Assembly (NCBI RefSeq): GCF_004357765.1
Contig: NZ_SMTE01000004.1
Location: forward strand, 328,829 to 392,828
Direction: 5' to 3'
Origin: Pseudomonas putida
GTDB lineage: Bacteria > Pseudomonadota > Gammaproteobacteria > Pseudomonadales > Pseudomonadaceae
DNA length: 64,000 nucleotides
Of the stretch, positions 40,371-48,132 are shown one piece after another. Numbering within the stretch: position 1 is the stretch's first letter; each line of letters begins with the position of its first letter. The translations under genes were made by a program, and so were the position numbers. The notes under the pieces were generated by a model. The model was not told where the DNA came from. It searched no databases and saw only the letters and a list, made by a program, of their open reading frames with translations.

Positions 40371-41291
40371 CTACCCTCCCAGCACCACACGCACCACATG
40401 ATCGGCCATCGCTCGCCGCGTCTGCAGCGTTGCGCTGCCCAGGTGCGGTTGCAGCACCACATTGTCCAAGGCCAACAGTGCCTCGGGCACCAGGGGTTCG
40501 TCGGCGAACACATCCAGCGCAGCGCCGCCGAGCCGACCATCGCTCAACCGCGCCACCAGTTCGTCCTCGTCGACCACGCTGCCACGCGCCACGTTCACCA
40601 GTACGCCTTCTGCACCGAGCGCTTCCAGTACCTGGGCATCGACCAGGTGCCGGGAGCCCGCACCACCCGCTGCCGCCACCAGTAAAATGTCGCTGGCCGC
40701 GGCCAGGCTACGTGGGTCGTCATGGTAGGTATGCTCGCAGCCGGCCAGTGCCCGTCGGTTGTGGTAAGCCAGTTCGACGCCGAAGGGCCGCAAACGCTCG
40801 GCGATTGCCGTACCGATGCGGCCCAGGCCAATGATGCCCACCCGTTGCCCGCGCAGGCTGGTCCCCAGGCGTGGGAAGCCGCCCTGGCGCCAGTGGCCCG
40901 CCCGCACGAAACGGTCGGCCAGGCACACCTGGCGCAACAATGCCAACAGCAGCGCTACGGCTTGGTCGGCCACCGCATCGGTGAGGATGTCATCGGTCGT
41001 GCTGACACGAATCCCCCGCAGGCGCGCCTGCTCCAGGTCGATGGCATCGACTCCCACGCCATTGACCGCAATCAGCGACAGCTTGGGCAATGCCGCCATG
41101 AGCAAAGGTGGCACGCCCTGCACGCCATTGGTGACCAATGCCGCGAAGCGCTCGGGCCGCTCGGCCAGCAGCGCCTGGCGGGCATCGGCATCGTATGCGC
41201 GTACCAGCACGAAGCGTTCGGCCAGACGGGTCTCATGCTCGGCCAACAACGGCGCGAGCATCAACAGAGCCGGTTGGTACGCTCCGTTCAT
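40371..41291 (-). CDS. D-isomer-specific 2-hydroxyacid dehydrogenase
   Basis: A 306-residue NAD(P)H-dependent enzyme of the glyoxylate/hydroxypyruvate/2-ketogluconate reductase group. The nucleotide motif is GIIGLGRIGTAIAERL (about residues 150-165). The catalytic residues are R in VNVARGSVVDE, E in DEP and H in QPHLGSAT. ATG 41291 overlaps the upstream transporter stop by 4 nt (ATGA). The unit is aldehyde dehydrogenase-transporter-this gene. It probably reduces or oxidises a 2-keto/2-hydroxy sugar acid related to the pentonate pathway. It is not needed for the core Weimberg route, so its substrate is open. Confidence 0.85.
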   Translation of the reverse strand: MNGAYQPALLMLAPLLAEHETRLAERFVLVRAYDADARQALLAERPERFAALVTNGVQGVPPLLMAALPKLSLIAVNGVGVDAIDLEQARLRGIRVSTTDDILTDAVADQAVALLLALLRQVCLADRFVRAGHWRQGGFPRLGTSLRGQRVGIIGLGRIGTAIAERLRPFGVELAYHNRRALAGCEHTYHDDPRSLAAASDILLVAAAGGAGSRHLVDAQVLEALGAEGVLVNVARGSVVDEDELVARLSDGRLGGAALDVFADEPLVPEALLALDNVVLQPHLGSATLQTRRAMADHVVRVVLGG

Positions 41292-42655
41292 GCAGCCTCC
41301 AGTTCCAAACGCGAATCCGATTGCGACTTCGGACGCCCAAGCATGGCTGCCGGGATCGCCAAAATCAGCGCGCCACTGATGAACAGGCACAAGCCGAGCA
41401 CGTAGGTGCCGTTGTTGATGTCACCGGTGAGGTTTTCCGCCACGGCGGTGATCATCGAACCGGTGAATCCTGACAGGTTACCGATGGCGTTGATCATGCC
41501 GATGCCCGCAGCCGCGGCCACCCCTGACAGCACCGTGCCCGGCAGTGTCCAGTAGATCGGCATCAGACTGAGCACACCGGAGGCGGCCACCGTCAGGAAC
41601 AAGATCGACAGCACGACATTGCCGGAGAACGCCGCACTGAGAATCAGCCCGCAGCCGCCGATGAACGCTGGTACCGCAGCATGCAGGCGGCGCTCGCCCG
41701 TGCGGTTGGAGTGGCGTGCGTTGAGGAACATGGCAATCACCGCAACGCCATAGGGGATGGCAGTCAGTAGGCCGATCTCCAGGCTACTGTTGACGCCGGC
41801 ACTCTTGATGATCGACGGCATCCAGAAGGCCAGGCCATAGAAGCCCGTGTTGAACGTCAGCAGAATGAACACCAACAACCAAACCCGCGGGCTGAAGAAC
41901 ACCTCGCCCAGACGCGAGACCTTGCCATGCTCTTCTTGCTGCAGATTGGACTTGAGCAGTCGCTTTTCGGCGTCCGACAGCCAGCCGGCCTTATCGATGT
42001 TGTCGCACAGGCAGGTAAACACCACCACTGCCATGATTACCGAAGGCACGCCTTCGATCAGCAGCATCCACTGCCAGCCAGCCATGTCGTGCCAGCCATC
42101 CAGACTGGTCATCAGCCAGCCCGAAAGTACGCCGCCCAGGGTCAGGCTGACCGGCATCGCCATCAGGAAACCGGACATCACCCGGCTCTGCCGATGGGTC
42201 GGGAACCAGTAGTTCAGATACAGGATCACGCCTGGAAAGAAACCGGCCTCGCAGATACCAAGCAGAAAACGCAGCACATAGAACATGGTGCTGGACTCGA
42301 GGTGGAAGAACGCCGCCAGTGGCTGGGTGAACGCCACGGCCATGGAGATGATGGCCCAGCTCAGCATGATGCGGGCGATCCAGAACCGCGCGCCGTAGCG
42401 ATGCAGCAGCAAATTGCTGGGTACCTCGAACAGGAAGTAGCCCCAGAAGAACACGCTGGCGCCCAGCGCGTACACGGTGTTGCTGAATTGCAGGTCGTCG
42501 AGCATGCTCAACTTGGCAAAACCGATGTTGACCCGGTCCAGGTAGGCCGCCATGTAGCACAGCAGCAGGACCGGCAGGATACGCAAGATGACCTTGCGGT
42601 AGGTGCGATCTTCAAAAGCCTGATCGCTGGCGGGGTCGACAGTTTGATGAGTCAT
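41288..42655 (-). CDS. MFS transporter, anion:cation symporter family (sugar-acid importer)
   Basis: A 455-residue, 12-helix major facilitator of the anion:cation symporter branch, which includes glucarate, galactonate, 2-ketogluconate and phthalate importers. The typical early motif CYMAAYLDRVNIGFAKL is present at about residues 30-48. ATG 42655 with GAGAGGCTTGGCC upstream is preferred over in-frame ATGs at 42682 and 42673. It lies between the semialdehyde dehydrogenase and the hydroxyacid dehydrogenase. Pentonate import is the natural inference. Confidence 0.85.
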   Translation of the reverse strand: MTHQTVDPASDQAFEDRTYRKVILRILPVLLLCYMAAYLDRVNIGFAKLSMLDDLQFSNTVYALGASVFFWGYFLFEVPSNLLLHRYGARFWIARIMLSWAIISMAVAFTQPLAAFFHLESSTMFYVLRFLLGICEAGFFPGVILYLNYWFPTHRQSRVMSGFLMAMPVSLTLGGVLSGWLMTSLDGWHDMAGWQWMLLIEGVPSVIMAVVVFTCLCDNIDKAGWLSDAEKRLLKSNLQQEEHGKVSRLGEVFFSPRVWLLVFILLTFNTGFYGLAFWMPSIIKSAGVNSSLEIGLLTAIPYGVAVIAMFLNARHSNRTGERRLHAAVPAFIGGCGLILSAAFSGNVVLSILFLTVAASGVLSLMPIYWTLPGTVLSGVAAAAGIGMINAIGNLSGFTGSMITAVAENLTGDINNGTYVLGLCLFISGALILAIPAAMLGRPKSQSDSRLELEAA

Positions 42656-42707
42656 GGCCAAGCCTCTCGACATGTCGTGCATGCCTGATTGTTGTTATCG
42701 AAAGAGC

Positions 42708-42729
42708 GCCGGACGCGACCGCGTCCGGC
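42708..42729. repeat. Perfect hairpin between aldehyde dehydrogenase and transporter genes
   Basis: GCCGGACGC-GACC-GCGTCCGGC, 9-bp stem with a tetraloop, 9 nt past the aldehyde dehydrogenase stop. No T-run. It may stabilise or attenuate the message between the two co-directional genes. Confidence 0.6.
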
Positions 42730-42738
42730 GGTAGTGCG

Positions 42739-44322
42739 TTAGCGAATCGGGTCGCGGCTGGGCTGGCCATCGATCAGGCGCAGCAGCCCCAGGGGGTTGG
42801 CATCGCGCAGCGCCTCGGGCAGCAGCGCATCGGGGAAGTTCTGGTAGCACACCGGGCGCAGGAAACGGTCGATCGACAGGGTTCCGACCGAAGTGCCACG
42901 GCTGTCGGAGGTGGCCGGATACGGGCCACCGTGGACCATGGCGTCGCACACCTCGACACCGGTCGGATAGCCGTTGACCAGCACCCGGCCAGCTTTCTGC
43001 TCAAGTACTGCCACCAGCGGGGCAGCCTCTGCGAAGTCATGCGCTTCGCCGATCAAGGTCGCGGTCAGTTGTCCGCCCAGAGCGTGCAGTGCAGCCAGCA
43101 ACTGGGCCTGGTCGGCCAGCTCGACCACCACCGTGGCGGGGCCGAAGACCTCTTCCTGCAGCAAGGGCTCACCGTCCAACAACAGCTGCACATCAGCCCG
43201 GAACAATTGCGGCCAGGCCTGATCACCCTGCTGTTCACCACCCGCAAGATGACGGACGCCCGTCAGCCCCTTGAGCGCGGCCACACCGCGGGCATAACTG
43301 GCCAGCGTGCCGCGGTTGAGCATGGTCTGCGGCGCCTGGCCGGCCATCTGCACACGCAAGTGCTCGACGAAGGCACTGAATTCAGGGGAGCGTACGCCCA
43401 GCACCAAGCCCGGGTTGGTGCAAAACTGTCCACAGCCCAGCACCACCGAAGCGGCCAATTCTCGGGCCACGGTTTCGCCACGGGCAGCGAGTGCCGCGGG
43501 CAACACGAGCACCGGGTTGATGCTGCTCATCTCAGCAAACACCGGGATCGGCTGTGGTCGCGCCGCCGCCATGTCACACAATGCTCGGCCCCCCTTGAGC
43601 GAGCCAGTGAAGCCGACGGCCTGGATGGCAGGGTGCTTGACCAACGCTTCGCCGACTGCAGCACCAAAGACCATATTGAAAACGCCCGCTGGCATGTCGC
43701 AGCGTTCGGCAGCGGCGACAATGGCTTCAGCGACCCACTGCGCCGTGGCCATGTGGCCGCTGTGCGCCTTGAACACCACCGGGCAGCCCGCGGCCAATGC
43801 GGCGGCGGTATCTCCACCGGCTGTGGAGAACGCCAGAGGGAAATTGCTGGCGCCAAATACCGCTACCGGACCCAAGCCCATGCGGCATTGACGGATGTCC
43901 GGGCGTGGCAGTGGAGTCCGCTGGGGTTGCGCCCGGTCGATACGCGCACCGGCAAAATCACCCCGACGCAGCACCGTGGCAAATAGTCGTAGCTGGCCAC
44001 TGGTACGTGCGCGCTCGCCCTGAATGCGGGCAGGTGGCAGTGCCGTTTCACGGCAAACGGTCTCGATGAAATCGGCGCCCAAGGCATCCAACGCCTCGGC
44101 AATGGCGTCGAGAAAATCGGCCCGACGTCCAGCGGAAAGGGCCCGGTAGGTTGGATAGGCAGCCGCAGCAGCCAGCGCGGCGGCGTCCACTTCCGCATCC
44201 GTTGCCTGATGGAACGCCCCGGGCATCACTTGGCCGGTGCGTGCATCGACACTATGCAACGTGGCCTGACCGGTAGCGCGGCGAACCCCGCCGATGAATT
44301 GTTGACCTGCGAATGAAGTCAT
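42739..44322 (-). CDS. Probable 2,5-dioxovalerate (alpha-ketoglutarate semialdehyde) dehydrogenase
   Basis: A 527-residue NAD(P)-dependent aldehyde dehydrogenase of the KGSADH type that makes 2-oxoglutarate from its semialdehyde. The catalytic residues are C301 (GQFCTNPG) and E264 (VFAEMSSINP); the cofactor motif FGASNFPLAF and the GSLKGGR loop are typical of this subfamily, which is longer than most aldehyde dehydrogenases. The last step of an oxidative pentonate pathway fits the dehydratases across the operator region. Upstream lies a palindrome identical in its half-sites to that in front of the divergent unit. Confidence 0.88.
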   Translation of the reverse strand: MTSFAGQQFIGGVRRATGQATLHSVDARTGQVMPGAFHQATDAEVDAAALAAAAAYPTYRALSAGRRADFLDAIAEALDALGADFIETVCRETALPPARIQGERARTSGQLRLFATVLRRGDFAGARIDRAQPQRTPLPRPDIRQCRMGLGPVAVFGASNFPLAFSTAGGDTAAALAAGCPVVFKAHSGHMATAQWVAEAIVAAAERCDMPAGVFNMVFGAAVGEALVKHPAIQAVGFTGSLKGGRALCDMAAARPQPIPVFAEMSSINPVLVLPAALAARGETVARELAASVVLGCGQFCTNPGLVLGVRSPEFSAFVEHLRVQMAGQAPQTMLNRGTLASYARGVAALKGLTGVRHLAGGEQQGDQAWPQLFRADVQLLLDGEPLLQEEVFGPATVVVELADQAQLLAALHALGGQLTATLIGEAHDFAEAAPLVAVLEQKAGRVLVNGYPTGVEVCDAMVHGGPYPATSDSRGTSVGTLSIDRFLRPVCYQNFPDALLPEALRDANPLGLLRLIDGQPSRDPIR

Positions 44323-44407
44323 GGATGCACCCTTGGCGTTGCGAAAGAGATGGGCGCTAATCTAGGCGGCTCTGCGATTCTTGCCCAATGGCTTTTAGGG
44401 ATCATCC

Positions 44408-44424
44408 GATAACGCTTTGTTATC
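44408..44424. promoter_or_regulatory. Predicted LysR operator upstream of the semialdehyde dehydrogenase gene
   Basis: GATAACGCTTTGTTATC: half-sites ATAAC and GTTAT separated by 5 nt, 86 nt before the aldehyde dehydrogenase start and overlapping the stop codon of the LysR gene. The same half-sites and spacing occur at 45388-45402. It contains T-N11-A. Confidence 0.55.
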
Positions 44425-45367
44425 AGTTCTCCTGTCCACGTCCCGCATTGGCCACGAGAATCTCGGCAAACTCCAACGCCGCACCGCTCAAGGGCTCGCC
44501 TTTGCGAGTCAGGATCCCGTAATCCTGAGGGGTCAGATGCAGCGGCGTGTCGAGGTTGACCAACACACCGCTGGCCAGGTGCGGCTCGACCATCGCCTGG
44601 GGCAGCATGCCGATCATCGGTCCGCCAAGCAGCACCTTGAGGAAGGTCTGCATGGAGATGGTATCGATGGTGTTGCGTGGCACCGCCACCCCCGCTTCAG
44701 CGAAGGCACGCTCCATGCGCCCGCGAATCGGCGTGCCCTTGGGATAGAGAATCCAGGGCCACTCCAGCAACTGCGCAAGCGTCACCGGCCCAACCGCACT
44801 CAAGGGATGCTGATCGTTGACCACGAAGCAGAACGGCTCGGGTGCCAGTGGCTGGAAGTCGAAGCGCTGGTGCTGCGAGACATCGGTAAAGCGGGCCACG
44901 GCCAAGTGCAGGTGCTTGTCTTCGAGCATGGCCATCAGGTGATCGCTGGTTTGTTCCACCACCTCGATCGACAACAAGGGTTTGCGCTGCTTGATCTCGA
45001 CGATGGCATCGGGCAGCGCTACCGCAGTGGCGGCGAAGATGCCACCCACCTTCAAATGACCATGGCCACCCTGGCGCAGGTTGTCGATCTGGTCGACGAA
45101 GTTGCGCGCATCGTTGAGCGCGATCTGGGCATAGCGCACCACCTGCTCGCCCAATGCCGTGGGCGGCATGCTTCGAGGCAATCGTTCGAACAGCGCGAAG
45201 CCCAGGAGATTCTCGATTTCCTTGAGCATCTTGCTGATCGCCGGCTGGCTGAGATTCATCTGCTGGGCCGCCAGGTGCATGTTGTGCGTGCGCCCCAAGG
45301 TATCGATGAGCAACAGGTGCCGAAACTTGAGCCAGTTACAGACGTGGGAGAAGGACAGGTCCGACAT
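44423..45367 (-). CDS. LysR-family regulator (GbpR/galactose-binding-regulator type)
   Basis: A 314-residue LysR-type regulator. The helix-turn-helix lies at about residues 18-76 (NMHLAAQQMNLSQPAISKML) and the effector domain at about 90-300. It resembles GbpR-type regulators of sugar and sugar-acid uptake genes. ATG 45367 with AAAGGTGG upstream is preferred to GTG 45376. It is divergent from the FAH/MFS/dehydratase unit and co-directional with the dehydrogenase unit, with a matching palindrome on each side, so it probably controls both. Confidence 0.87.
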   Translation of the reverse strand: MSDLSFSHVCNWLKFRHLLLIDTLGRTHNMHLAAQQMNLSQPAISKMLKEIENLLGFALFERLPRSMPPTALGEQVVRYAQIALNDARNFVDQIDNLRQGGHGHLKVGGIFAATAVALPDAIVEIKQRKPLLSIEVVEQTSDHLMAMLEDKHLHLAVARFTDVSQHQRFDFQPLAPEPFCFVVNDQHPLSAVGPVTLAQLLEWPWILYPKGTPIRGRMERAFAEAGVAVPRNTIDTISMQTFLKVLLGGPMIGMLPQAMVEPHLASGVLVNLDTPLHLTPQDYGILTRKGEPLSGAALEFAEILVANAGRGQEN

Positions 45368-45387
45368 GGAATCCACCTTTGGTGCAA

Positions 45388-45402
45388 TAACCTGATGTTA
45401 TC
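45388..45402. promoter_or_regulatory. Predicted LysR operator in the divergent region
   Basis: ATAACCTGATGTTAT, half-sites ATAAC and GTTAT with 5-nt spacer (T-N11-A form), 21 nt upstream of the LysR start and about 85 nt upstream of the FAH-family gene. The same half-sites recur at 44408-44424. Confidence 0.55.
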
Positions 45403-45484
45403 GAATAGTGAAAAGATGCCATTGGAGTTTATCGCGTGGCTTACCTAGCGTGCAGCTCTCCAGATCCAAAGAGACTTTGATGCC

Positions 45485-46666
45485 ATGCCGATGACGCTCA
45501 CTCCCGCCAATACCCTGCCCGAGGACGGCCTGACCGGAACCTTGATCGGTCGTGCCTGGACCCCAGGCGAACCTGGCGGTCCTTCGTTGATCACCCTACG
45601 CACCGACGGCGTGTTCGACCTGTCAGAGCGCTTCGCCACCCTCAGCCAGTTGCTTGAAAACGAAGATCCAGTGCAGGCGGTGCACAGTACCCCCGGCCGC
45701 TTCCTGGGCAGCGTCGAGGCGCTGCTGGGCAACAGCGGCGAAGCGTTCGACGCCAACCAACCCTATCTGCTTGCGCCGGTCGACCTGCAGGTGATCAAGG
45801 CCGCGGGCGTGACGTTCGCCGCCAGCATGATCGAACGGGTAATCGAGGAGCAGGCCGGTGGCGATGCCAGCAAGGCCGAGGCCGTGCGCGCCACCGTTCG
45901 TTCGGTGATCGGCGATAACCTGCGTGCGGTTCGACCCGGCTCGCAGCAAGCCATGGACTTGAAGGCATTGCTCATCGAGCAGGGCATGTGGTCGCAGTAC
46001 CTGGAGGTCGGCATTGGCCCGGACGCCGAGGTGTTCACCAAGGCTCCGGTCCTGGCTGCGGTCGGCAGCGGCAGTGCGATCGGTGTGCACCCGCATTCGG
46101 CATGGAACAATCCTGAACCTGAAGTGGTGCTGGCGGTGGACAGTCGCGGTCGTATCCATGGCGCGACCTTGGGCAACGATGTCAACCTGCGTGACGTCGA
46201 GGGGCGCAGTGCCTTGCTTCTGAGCAAGGCCAAGGACAACAACGCCTCCTGTGCCATAGGCCCATTCATCCGCCTTTTCGACGAAACCTTCGACCTGGAC
46301 GCGGTGCGCCGTTGCGTGGTCGACCTGGAAGTGGTGGGCGAGGACGGCTACCAACTGCTCGGCAGCAGTTCCATGGACCAGATCAGTCGCGACCCCGAAG
46401 ACCTGGTTCGGCAGACCTTGAATGACAATCACCAGTACCCGGACGGCTTTGTGCTGTTCCTTGGCACGCTGTTCGCCCCGACCGAGGACCGCGACCAGGC
46501 CGGTGCCGGCTTCACTCACAAGCCCGGTGATCACGTGCGCATCGCCAGTCCGCTGCTGGGTCAACTGCGCAACCGGGTCACTACCAGCGACCAGGCCGCT
46601 CCCTGGACCTTTGGCCTGACCGCGCTGATGCGCAACCTGGCCGCACGAGGCTTGCTCAAGCCCTGA
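45485..46666 (+). CDS. FAH-superfamily 2-keto-3-deoxy-pentonate dehydratase (probable)
   Basis: A 393-residue member of the fumarylacetoacetate hydrolase superfamily. The C-terminal half carries the family core (GIHPHSAWNNPEPEVVL-like segment with acidic metal ligands, LGNDVNLRDVEG, and the KAKDNNASCAIGPFI stretch). Proteins of this size and type, such as XylX of Caulobacter and KdaD of Sulfolobus, dehydrate 2-keto-3-deoxy-xylonate or -arabinonate to ketoglutarate semialdehyde. The adjacent dehydratase and semialdehyde dehydrogenase support this. Start ATG 45485; ATG 45491 is an alternative. It is the first gene of a three-gene unit. Confidence 0.82.
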   Translation: MPMTLTPANTLPEDGLTGTLIGRAWTPGEPGGPSLITLRTDGVFDLSERFATLSQLLENEDPVQAVHSTPGRFLGSVEALLGNSGEAFDANQPYLLAPVDLQVIKAAGVTFAASMIERVIEEQAGGDASKAEAVRATVRSVIGDNLRAVRPGSQQAMDLKALLIEQGMWSQYLEVGIGPDAEVFTKAPVLAAVGSGSAIGVHPHSAWNNPEPEVVLAVDSRGRIHGATLGNDVNLRDVEGRSALLLSKAKDNNASCAIGPFIRLFDETFDLDAVRRCVVDLEVVGEDGYQLLGSSSMDQISRDPEDLVRQTLNDNHQYPDGFVLFLGTLFAPTEDRDQAGAGFTHKPGDHVRIASPLLGQLRNRVTTSDQAAPWTFGLTALMRNLAARGLLKP

Positions 46667-46713
46667 CCTTCAGGGCACCGCCGTACACATAACAACAAGA
46701 AGCGAGGCAGAAC

Positions 46714-48102
46714 ATGCATACCCCAACCCGGGATACCTCCCCCGATCCCCGTCAACTGCGCCGGGCCATCTATACCGGCGCCATTGGCAGTGCCCTGGAG
46801 TACTACGATTTCGCCATCTATGGTCTGGCCTCGGCGCTGGTTTTCGGCCATATCTTCTTCCCATCCCTGGGCACGACGGGGGCGCTGCTGGCCAGTTTCG
46901 CCACCTACGGTGCAGGTTTCCTGGCGCGCCCCTTCGGTGGGCTGTTCTTTGGCTCGCTGGGTGACCGCAAGGGTCGAAAACTGGTGCTGTTGCTGACGAT
47001 CGCCCTGATGGGCACGGCCACTACACTGATCGGCCTGCTGCCGACCGGCGCCACCGGGGCTGTGCTGCTGGTGCTACTGCGCCTGCTACAGGGCTTCGGT
47101 GCCGGAGCCGAGCAGACCGGTGCTGCGACCCTGATGGCCGAACTGGCACCCCGTGAGCGGCGAGGGTTCTATGCCGCGCTGCCGTTCATCGGGGTGTTCA
47201 GCGGTCTGGCCCTGGCCACCATCACCTTCCGCGTGATGCAGACCTCTCTCACCCAGGAGCAACTGCTCGACTGGGGCTGGCGAGTACCGTTCCTGGCCAG
47301 CGTGGTACTTATCTTCATGGCGGTGTGGATCCGTCTGAAGCTCAAGGAAAGCCCGGTGTTTCAACAACTGAGCCAAAGCCAGCAGGTCATCGAGTCGCCC
47401 ATGCGCGCCGTTCTGCGCAATGCACACCGTCCCTTGGCAGCGACCACCCTGATGCGCATGGCCGAAACTGGTTGCTCGACGCTCTACGCTACGGTTTCCA
47501 TTGCTTTCCTGACCGGCTTCGCCAGCCGCCACCTGGGCCAGGACGGTGCCAACCTGGCCAGCGTCGGGACCAACGCCGTGCTGGCAGCCAGCGTGCTCAG
47601 CGTGCTGACCACGCCCCTGTTCGGCGCCCTCTCCGACCGCTTCGGCCGGCTGGTGGTGTACCGAGGTGGCGCCCTGTTCGGTGCATTGTGGGCCTTCCCG
47701 TCTTGGTGGATGATCGACAGCGGTGATTCGACGCTGGTGTGCATCGCCGTGGTCGGTGGCTTTGCCCTCGCCGCCAACAGCATGCTTGGCGCCCAATGCG
47801 CTCACTTCACCGAACTGTTCGGCAACCGCTACCGCTACTCCGGCGTGGCCCTGGCACGTGAAATCGGCGCCATGCTGTCCGGCGGCCTTGCACCGATTCT
47901 GGGGATTTTTCTGGTGGGTCTGGCAGGCGGCGCTTATTGGGTGCTGGCCCTCTATACCCTGGCCCTGACTGGCCTGACTCTGATCGGCACCTGCCTGTCG
48001 ACCGAAACCCGTGGCCGCGACCTCACCGCGCTGGACGATGCGGTGGGCAGCGGTGCTTCCTTCATGCATGGCCCAGCACAAACCGGTGTGCTGCAGCGCT
48101 GA
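46714..48102 (+). CDS. MFS transporter, metabolite:H+ symporter family
   Basis: A 462-residue, 12-helix major facilitator of the MHS branch (shikimate, alpha-ketoglutarate and proline/betaine-type importers). Loop motifs are GSLGDRKGRKLVL after helix 2 and GALSDRFGRLVVY in the second half; the early SALEYYDFAIYG is a hallmark of the branch. It lies between the two dehydratase genes, 47 nt after the first and 30 nt before the second. It is the second possible pentonate importer of the cluster. Confidence 0.87.
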   Translation: MHTPTRDTSPDPRQLRRAIYTGAIGSALEYYDFAIYGLASALVFGHIFFPSLGTTGALLASFATYGAGFLARPFGGLFFGSLGDRKGRKLVLLLTIALMGTATTLIGLLPTGATGAVLLVLLRLLQGFGAGAEQTGAATLMAELAPRERRGFYAALPFIGVFSGLALATITFRVMQTSLTQEQLLDWGWRVPFLASVVLIFMAVWIRLKLKESPVFQQLSQSQQVIESPMRAVLRNAHRPLAATTLMRMAETGCSTLYATVSIAFLTGFASRHLGQDGANLASVGTNAVLAASVLSVLTTPLFGALSDRFGRLVVYRGGALFGALWAFPSWWMIDSGDSTLVCIAVVGGFALAANSMLGAQCAHFTELFGNRYRYSGVALAREIGAMLSGGLAPILGIFLVGLAGGAYWVLALYTLALTGLTLIGTCLSTETRGRDLTALDDAVGSGASFMHGPAQTGVLQR

Positions 48103-48132
48103 CCGACGCCGATAAATACAAGAGAGAACCAC

